Of a stretch of 64,000 bases of DNA, positions 59,473 to 64,000 are shown piece after piece. The notes under the pieces were generated by a model. It saw only the letters and a program-made list of their open reading frames with translations, was not told the origin of the DNA and did no database searches. Made by a program: the position numbers and the translations under genes. The DNA is from Lachnospiraceae bacterium UBA3689 (lineage in GTDB: Bacteria; Bacillota; Clostridia; Lachnospirales; Lachnospiraceae): NCBI GenBank assembly GCA_002371465.1, contig DFIU01000015.1:20785-84784 (forward strand). Direction: 5' to 3'. Positions within the stretch are counted from its first letter, which is position 1; each line of letters begins with the position of its first letter.

Positions 59473-62046
59473 ATGACGGAAATGAAAAAGCGGACGGATA
59501 TAACAAGGAAAGAAGATGAGGACAAGCCCCTGATCCGGATCTCGGTCCGAAATCTGGTTGAGTTTTTGCTGCGGAGCGGGGATATCGATTCCCGCCTGCC
59601 CTCTGGGCTGGATACGGATGCGATGCTGGCAGGCAGCCGGGTCCACAAAAAGATCCAGAAGCGGGCAGAAAAACGATATCCGAGTCAGTATAGCTCTGAA
59701 GTGACTCTTCAAAACGACACGGAATATGATGAGCTGATTCTTCGGGTGGAAGGACGGGCGGACGGCATTTTGGATATTCCTGCGTCCCAAAAGGGGGATG
59801 AAGAGGACCAGCCTTCTGATTTGCCGAATCAAAAGCGCGGGCAAAAGGCTGGTGATAAGAAGCTGGAAAGTCGGGAGGTCGTGATCGATGAGATCAAGGG
59901 CATGTATCTGGATGTCACACTTCTTGAAGAGCCCTTTCCCCTCCATCTTGCCCAGGCAAAGTGCTATGCCGCCATGTATGCGGAAAGGGAGGACCTGACG
60001 GAGGTTTCGGTACGCCTCATCTATGTCAATCTCGATACGGAGGAGACACAGACCTTTTTGTCTTCTTATTCCTTCGAGGACTTAAAGACCTGGTTTGCAG
60101 ATCTGGTTGATGAGTACGAGAAGTGGGCGAAGTGGCAGCTTGAGCATAAAAGAGCTCGGGATGTCTCGATGAAGCAGCTGGAATTTCCCTTTCCCTATCG
60201 GGAGGGGCAGAAGAAGCTGACGGCTGCCGTTTACCACACCATAAAGGAGGGAAAACAACTCTTTTTGATGGCGCCGACCGGGACGGGCAAGACCATGAGT
60301 TGTGTCTTTGCCGCGGTCCGGGCGGTCGGAGAGGGACTGGGGGATCGGATCTTTTATCTGACTGCAAAAAATGAAACCCTGCGGAATGGGATGGAAGCCT
60401 TTAAGCTCCTGCAGCAAAAGGGTCTTAATCTGGTCCTGGTGCGGATTACGTCAAAAGAGAAGGTCTGCCCCATGAACCGGGTTTCCTGTAACCCGGATGA
60501 CTGCCCCTATGCCAAGGGGCATTTTGATCGGATCAATGAGGCGGTCTTTGACTTTATCAGCAGGCAGGAGATTCTGGATGCGGATTCGGTCAAGGCGCAG
60601 TCGGAAGCCTACCGGGTCTGTCCCTATGAGCTGGCAATGGACGTATCGGGCTGGGCGGACGCTGTTTTAGGGGATTACAATTATGTCTTCGATCCCAATG
60701 CCCGCCTTAGAAAATTTTTCGGCGAGGGGGCAGGCGGAGACTCGATTTTCCTGATCGATGAAGCCCACAACCTGGTCGACCGGGGACGGGAAATGTACAG
60801 CGCCTCCCTGGTCCGGGAACATACCATGAGGGCAAAACGGCAGCTGGGGCAAAAGCATCAGAAACAGGCGAAAGCTCTTGATAAAATCAGTAAGATTCTG
60901 CTGGAGCAAAAACATGAGCTTCTGGATGGGGGGCTTGAGAACTACCAGATCAAGGAGTTTGGTCGGCTGGACCAGCTCGAATATGCCTGTCTCCACGCCT
61001 ATGAAGCCATGCAGACCCTGTTTCGGACCTCCAAAGATGGGGACTTAAAAGAAAAGCTCCTTGATTTTTACTTTGAACTGGGAACCTTCTGCTCGATCTT
61101 TCAGAACCTGGATGAATCCTACGTCGCTTACACGGAGAACCGGGTCTTAAAACCGGGAAAGGGAGAGGAGAAGGCGAAGACAGAATTTTCCCTGACCCTG
61201 TACTGCGTCAATCCGGCAGGGCTTCTGACGGAGTGCATGGATAAGGGGCGGGCTGCGGTTTTATTTTCCGCGACCTTGCTTCCGCTTTCCTATTTTAAGC
61301 ACCTTTTGACAACCGGGGAGGCCCCCTATGCCGTTTACGTCGAGTCCCCCTTTCCGGCTGCCAACCGCCGCATCCTGGTGGGGCGGGATGTCAGCACCCG
61401 CTACAAGCTGAGGGGAGCGGACCTCTACCGCAGGCTCGCCGCCTATATCGCAGCTGTTGCCCGGGCAAAGACCGGAAACTACCTGGTCTTCTTTCCTTCC
61501 TATCAGATGCTGCGGGATGTCTTTCGCGTCTACCGGGAGGAGTTTGATACTCCGGATGTGGACTGGGTCTTGCAGACGTTCGCCATGGGAGAGGCGGACC
61601 GGGACATTTTTATGGAAAATTTCTATGAACACCCCAAACGGTCCCTGGTTGCCTTCGCCGTGATGGGGGGCATGTTCTCGGAGGGCATCGACCTGACCGG
61701 GGATCGGCTGATTGGCGCCATTGTCGTAGGGGCAGGGCTGCCCCAGGTGTCGAGCGAGCGGGATATTATCCGCCAATATTTTGATGGGCAGGGACAAAAT
61801 GGCTTCGCCTACGCCTACCTCTATCCGGGCATGAACAAGGTCGAGCAGGCAGCGGGGCGGGTGATCCGCACTGCGGTCGACCGGGGAGTCATCCTGCTTT
61901 TGGATGATCGTTTTCTGGAGGGCAGCTATCGCGCCCTCTTCCCCCGGGAGTGGACGGATGTCGGGACCTGTACCCTGGATACGGTGGGGCAAGAGTTGGA
62001 GCAGTTCTGGGATAGAGAGGAATTTGATGTTGATAGAAATAGATAG
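59473..62046 (+). CDS. PD-(D/E)XK nuclease-XPD-type helicase fusion
   Basis: An 857-residue protein with two parts. Residues 1-240: a RecB/Cas4-like nuclease, with Asp97 (GRADGILD) and Glu140-x-Lys142 (VIDEIKG) as the metal triad, and LAQAKCYAAMYAE following as in Cas4. Residues 250-857: a superfamily 2 helicase of the DinG/Rad3 group; Walker A APTGTGKT at 267-274, four Cys (VCPMNRVSCNPDDCPYAKG and YRVCPYE) for an iron-sulfur cluster, DEAH at 429-432, and AAGRVIRTAVDRG as motif VI. It probably processes branched or damaged DNA. No ribosome site is clear; TTG/ATG alternatives exist. Confidence 0.9.
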   Translation: MTEMKKRTDITRKEDEDKPLIRISVRNLVEFLLRSGDIDSRLPSGLDTDAMLAGSRVHKKIQKRAEKRYPSQYSSEVTLQNDTEYDELILRVEGRADGILDIPASQKGDEEDQPSDLPNQKRGQKAGDKKLESREVVIDEIKGMYLDVTLLEEPFPLHLAQAKCYAAMYAEREDLTEVSVRLIYVNLDTEETQTFLSSYSFEDLKTWFADLVDEYEKWAKWQLEHKRARDVSMKQLEFPFPYREGQKKLTAAVYHTIKEGKQLFLMAPTGTGKTMSCVFAAVRAVGEGLGDRIFYLTAKNETLRNGMEAFKLLQQKGLNLVLVRITSKEKVCPMNRVSCNPDDCPYAKGHFDRINEAVFDFISRQEILDADSVKAQSEAYRVCPYELAMDVSGWADAVLGDYNYVFDPNARLRKFFGEGAGGDSIFLIDEAHNLVDRGREMYSASLVREHTMRAKRQLGQKHQKQAKALDKISKILLEQKHELLDGGLENYQIKEFGRLDQLEYACLHAYEAMQTLFRTSKDGDLKEKLLDFYFELGTFCSIFQNLDESYVAYTENRVLKPGKGEEKAKTEFSLTLYCVNPAGLLTECMDKGRAAVLFSATLLPLSYFKHLLTTGEAPYAVYVESPFPAANRRILVGRDVSTRYKLRGADLYRRLAAYIAAVARAKTGNYLVFFPSYQMLRDVFRVYREEFDTPDVDWVLQTFAMGEADRDIFMENFYEHPKRSLVAFAVMGGMFSEGIDLTGDRLIGAIVVGAGLPQVSSERDIIRQYFDGQGQNGFAYAYLYPGMNKVEQAAGRVIRTAVDRGVILLLDDRFLEGSYRALFPREWTDVGTCTLDTVGQELEQFWDREEFDVDRNR

Positions 62047-62276
62047 CAGGCAGGTTGGGCTTTTACTGCATGCATAAGAAAAGAATTTGATTTGATCAGA
62101 AATCCAGGTCAGAAATCCAGTGACCAGAATCTTTGATTTTTATTACATAGGAGAAAAAAGGGCAGTGAGCGTTAACTGGTAAAACTTTGATGAGAATAAG
62201 GGTGGATCAGATCATAGTAAAGCGGGTACATACAGAACGTTTACAGAATATCTACAGATAAATACAGGAGGACAGG

Positions 62277-63032
62277 ATGGGACAGATTAAAGCGGTCGTA
62301 TTTGACTTAGATAATACTCTTTATAACTACAATGGAGCGGATGAGGCGGCAAAGGTGGAGCTGTGCCGCTATGCGGAGCAAAGATTCGGGCTCTCGCCTG
62401 ATGAGACCATGAAGCTGCACCGGGAGATCATGGACGAGCAGATGGAGGAACTGGGCAGGACGGCGGCTTCCCACAGCCGGATGATCCGCTGCCAGAGAAT
62501 GCTGGAGAGGCTGGAAAAGCCCCTCTTTCCCCATGCCCAGGCGATGTGCCGGATCTACTGGGAGACCCTCTTTGACCATATGGAGATCGAGCAGGGGGCG
62601 GCGGAACTGCTGCGGGCTTTAAGCCTCTATGGCATCAAAGTGGGCGTCGGCACCAACATGACCGCCTGGGTCCAGTTTGAAAAAATCAACCGTCTGAAGC
62701 TGGGACCCTATATAAGCAGCATGGTCACAAGCGAGGAAGCAGGGGCGGAAAAGCCGGATCTGAAGTTCTTTCTCTATGTCTTAAAGAAGATGGGCTGCCT
62801 GCCCGAGGAATGTCTCTTCATCGGGGATGATCCACGTCTGGACTATCTGGGCGCGAAGGCAGCTGGCTTAAAAGCCGCCTGGTACACCCGCCGCGCCGAT
62901 GATGCCAATGGCTACGTCAAGCGGGATAAAAAGCTGGAAGAGAAGGTGGAGATGAGAATCGCTGCCTTTGAAACATGCCTGACAGGGGACGGAATCCGTC
63001 TGGGAGATGAGTTAATCCGTTACCGGAGATAA
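62277..63032 (+). CDS. HAD family hydrolase (YjjG-like phosphatase)
   Basis: A 251-residue haloacid dehalogenase-type phosphatase. Motif I is VFDLDNTLYNYNG (residues 8-20) with nucleophile Asp, motif II near VGVGTNMTAW, the Lys in AEKPDLKFFLYVL, and motif IV in FIGDDPRLDYLGAKAAG. A helical cap lies between motifs I and II. YjjG/YfnB-like enzymes dephosphorylate nucleotides or sugar phosphates. AGGAGG precedes the ATG. It stands 230 bases after the helicase gene, before the purL promoter. Confidence 0.92.
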   Translation: MGQIKAVVFDLDNTLYNYNGADEAAKVELCRYAEQRFGLSPDETMKLHREIMDEQMEELGRTAASHSRMIRCQRMLERLEKPLFPHAQAMCRIYWETLFDHMEIEQGAAELLRALSLYGIKVGVGTNMTAWVQFEKINRLKLGPYISSMVTSEEAGAEKPDLKFFLYVLKKMGCLPEECLFIGDDPRLDYLGAKAAGLKAAWYTRRADDANGYVKRDKKLEEKVEMRIAAFETCLTGDGIRLGDELIRYRR

Positions 63033-63076
63033 GAAATGCACCGGGCGGGCAGACGGCTCTTTTTTGGAAAATAAAG

Positions 63077-63104
63077 TTGCCACATGGCATAAATTTTGTA
63101 TAAT
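63077..63104 (+). promoter_or_regulatory. Promoter of purL with palindrome over the -35
   Basis: TTGCCA (63077-63082), a 16-base spacer and consensus TATAAT (63099-63104). The -35 is part of the perfect palindrome TGCCACATGGCA (63078-63089), a possible operator. It does not match the Bacillus PurR box. Confidence 0.7.
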
Positions 63105-63193
63105 GTAAAAGGAATGCGCTTGGGAGCGTATTTTGATCTTATCCAAATGACAATTCAAAACGTGCATATCTTTTAAGCGGGGTAGGTAATTAC

Positions 63194-64000
63194 ATGGTCA
63201 GAAGAATCTATGTAGAAAAGAAACCGTCGTTCTCCATTCAGGCAAAAGATCTCAGCCACGGAATCCGGCATTATCTCCATATCAATGCCTGCGAAAACGT
63301 CCGCATTTTTATCCGCTATGACGTAGAAAATGTCTCAAACGAAACCTTTGAGAAAGCATGCAGGAGCGTCTTTGCGGAGCCGCCGGTCGATACCATCTAT
63401 TTTGAGAACCTGCCCCAGGAGGAGCGCGCCCATATCTTTTCTGTCGAGTATCTGCCGGGACAGTTTGACCAGAGGGCGGATTCCGCGGAACAGTGCATCC
63501 GCTTTTTAAATGAGAAGGAGGATCCGACGGTCCGTACGGCGACAACCTATATGCTGATCGGCAATCTGACTGATGAGGATGTCAAAAAAGTCATCGACGA
63601 TACGGTCAATCCGGTCGATTCCAGGCTGACCGACGAGACCAAGCCCCAAACGCTGAAGGCAAATTATCCGGAACCGGACTCTGTTGAGACTCTGGACGGT
63701 TTTGTTGATATGAAGGAAGAGGAGCTGCGAGGACTTTACGATCAGCTCAACCTCGCCATGACCTTTGCCGATTTCCGGTTTGTGCAGAATTATTTCCAAA
63801 AAGATGAAAAGCGGGATCCCACGATCACCGAGATCCGGGTCCTTGATACATATTGGTCTGACCACTGCCGCCATACGACCTTCCAGACCGAGCTGAAGCA
63901 GGTAAGCTTTGGCAAGGGCGATATGAAAAAGCCGATTGAGGATACCTTTAAACAGTATCTGGCGGATCGGGACGATCTCTATGGGGGCAGATCGGATAAG
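63194..64000 (+). CDS. purL: Phosphoribosylformylglycinamidine synthase (partial, 5' end)
   Basis: Fourth step of purine synthesis: FGAR plus glutamine and ATP gives FGAM. The window ends inside the gene; 269 residues are present. The N-terminal domain starts VRRIYVEKKPSFSIQAKDLS, and DTYWSDHCRHTTFQTE (about 216-231) is the signature of the synthetase domain. The length of the N-terminal part indicates the large single-chain form, with the glutaminase domain fused, rather than the PurS/Q/L split. Ribosome site GGGGTAGG. The frame stays open to the window end. Confidence 0.95.
   Translation, partial: MVRRIYVEKKPSFSIQAKDLSHGIRHYLHINACENVRIFIRYDVENVSNETFEKACRSVFAEPPVDTIYFENLPQEERAHIFSVEYLPGQFDQRADSAEQCIRFLNEKEDPTVRTATTYMLIGNLTDEDVKKVIDDTVNPVDSRLTDETKPQTLKANYPEPDSVETLDGFVDMKEEELRGLYDQLNLAMTFADFRFVQNYFQKDEKRDPTITEIRVLDTYWSDHCRHTTFQTELKQVSFGKGDMKKPIEDTFKQYLADRDDLYGGRSDK

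Noticed and set aside
61261..61992. 243-codon frame antisense to the nuclease-helicase
   Set aside because: It covers conserved helicase motifs on the other strand and has no independent support.
1..64000. tRNA and rRNA genes
   Set aside because: No T-arm GTTCRA-type consensus with cloverleaf pairing or rRNA-like conserved block was noticed while reading both strands; a tRNAscan/Infernal run would be decisive.

Overview
The window reads as one contiguous stretch of chromosome from a low-to-moderate GC Gram-positive anaerobe, most likely a member of the Lachnospiraceae (Bacillota, Clostridia). Pointers are the B. subtilis-type PurF with iron-sulfur cysteines, clostridial families such as DUF4364, DUF1836 and YerC/YecD, an ECF sigma/zinc anti-sigma pair, strong AGGAGG ribosome sites, sigma-A type promoters (several with extended -10) and many U-tailed terminators. 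The genus cannot be told from the sequence alone. There is no rRNA, tRNA, CRISPR array, prophage or transposase. The genes are mostly housekeeping and mostly on the + strand.

Layout. 0.1-4.5 kb: purine synthesis (purF-purB, then purA with its own promoter); the opposite end of the window enters purL. 4.6-9 kb: small membrane protein, SEC-C protein, the infC-rpmI-rplT operon with a long structured leader and an AUU-started infC, and rarA. 9-16.8 kb: DUF4364 protein, a polar amino acid ABC importer, YerC, a DUF1836 protein, pcrA and a small acidic membrane protein. 16.9-24.9 kb: RlmD/RumA-type methyltransferase, a 168-bp multi-hairpin element, pyk, lipoprotein amidase, Nudix hydrolase, flavodoxin, a C39-like putative peptidase, tcdA and a GNAT enzyme. 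25-32.4 kb: membrane protein lacking a normal start, iron alcohol dehydrogenase, a second RumA-type methyltransferase, PPK2 and two GT-C-like membrane proteins. 32.5-37.1 kb: a more accessory patch (DUF4256, orphans, stand-alone HIRAN protein, WYL regulator) and an ECF sigma/anti-sigma pair.

37.7-45.7 kb: metNIQ importer, aminotransferase, M20 amidohydrolase, a regular array of about ten 40-bp repeats, a lactate/2-hydroxyacid dehydrogenase and a LysR regulator preceded by twin palindromes. Read together this could be an uptake, deacylation, transamination and reduction route from (acyl) amino acids to 2-hydroxy acids; that is inference. 45.8-52.2 kb: a MacAB-like efflux system and a YtrA-type GntR regulator with its ABC transporter. 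52.4-58.7 kb: aldo/keto reductase, enolase, RlmI-type methyltransferase, NYN-LOTUS RNA-binding protein and a UDP-sugar pyrophosphorylase. 58.8-64 kb: a Crh-like HPr paralogue without the phosphorylatable histidine, a nuclease-helicase fusion, a HAD phosphatase and the start of purL.

The most unusual things are non-coding or regulatory: the 40-bp repeat array (43.1-43.5 kb), the 168-bp inverted-repeat element (18.4-18.57 kb), the ECF operon whose promoter, ribosome site and probable CUG start line up, and the Crh-like protein. Several starts were moved from the longest open frame to the codon with a well-spaced ribosome site.
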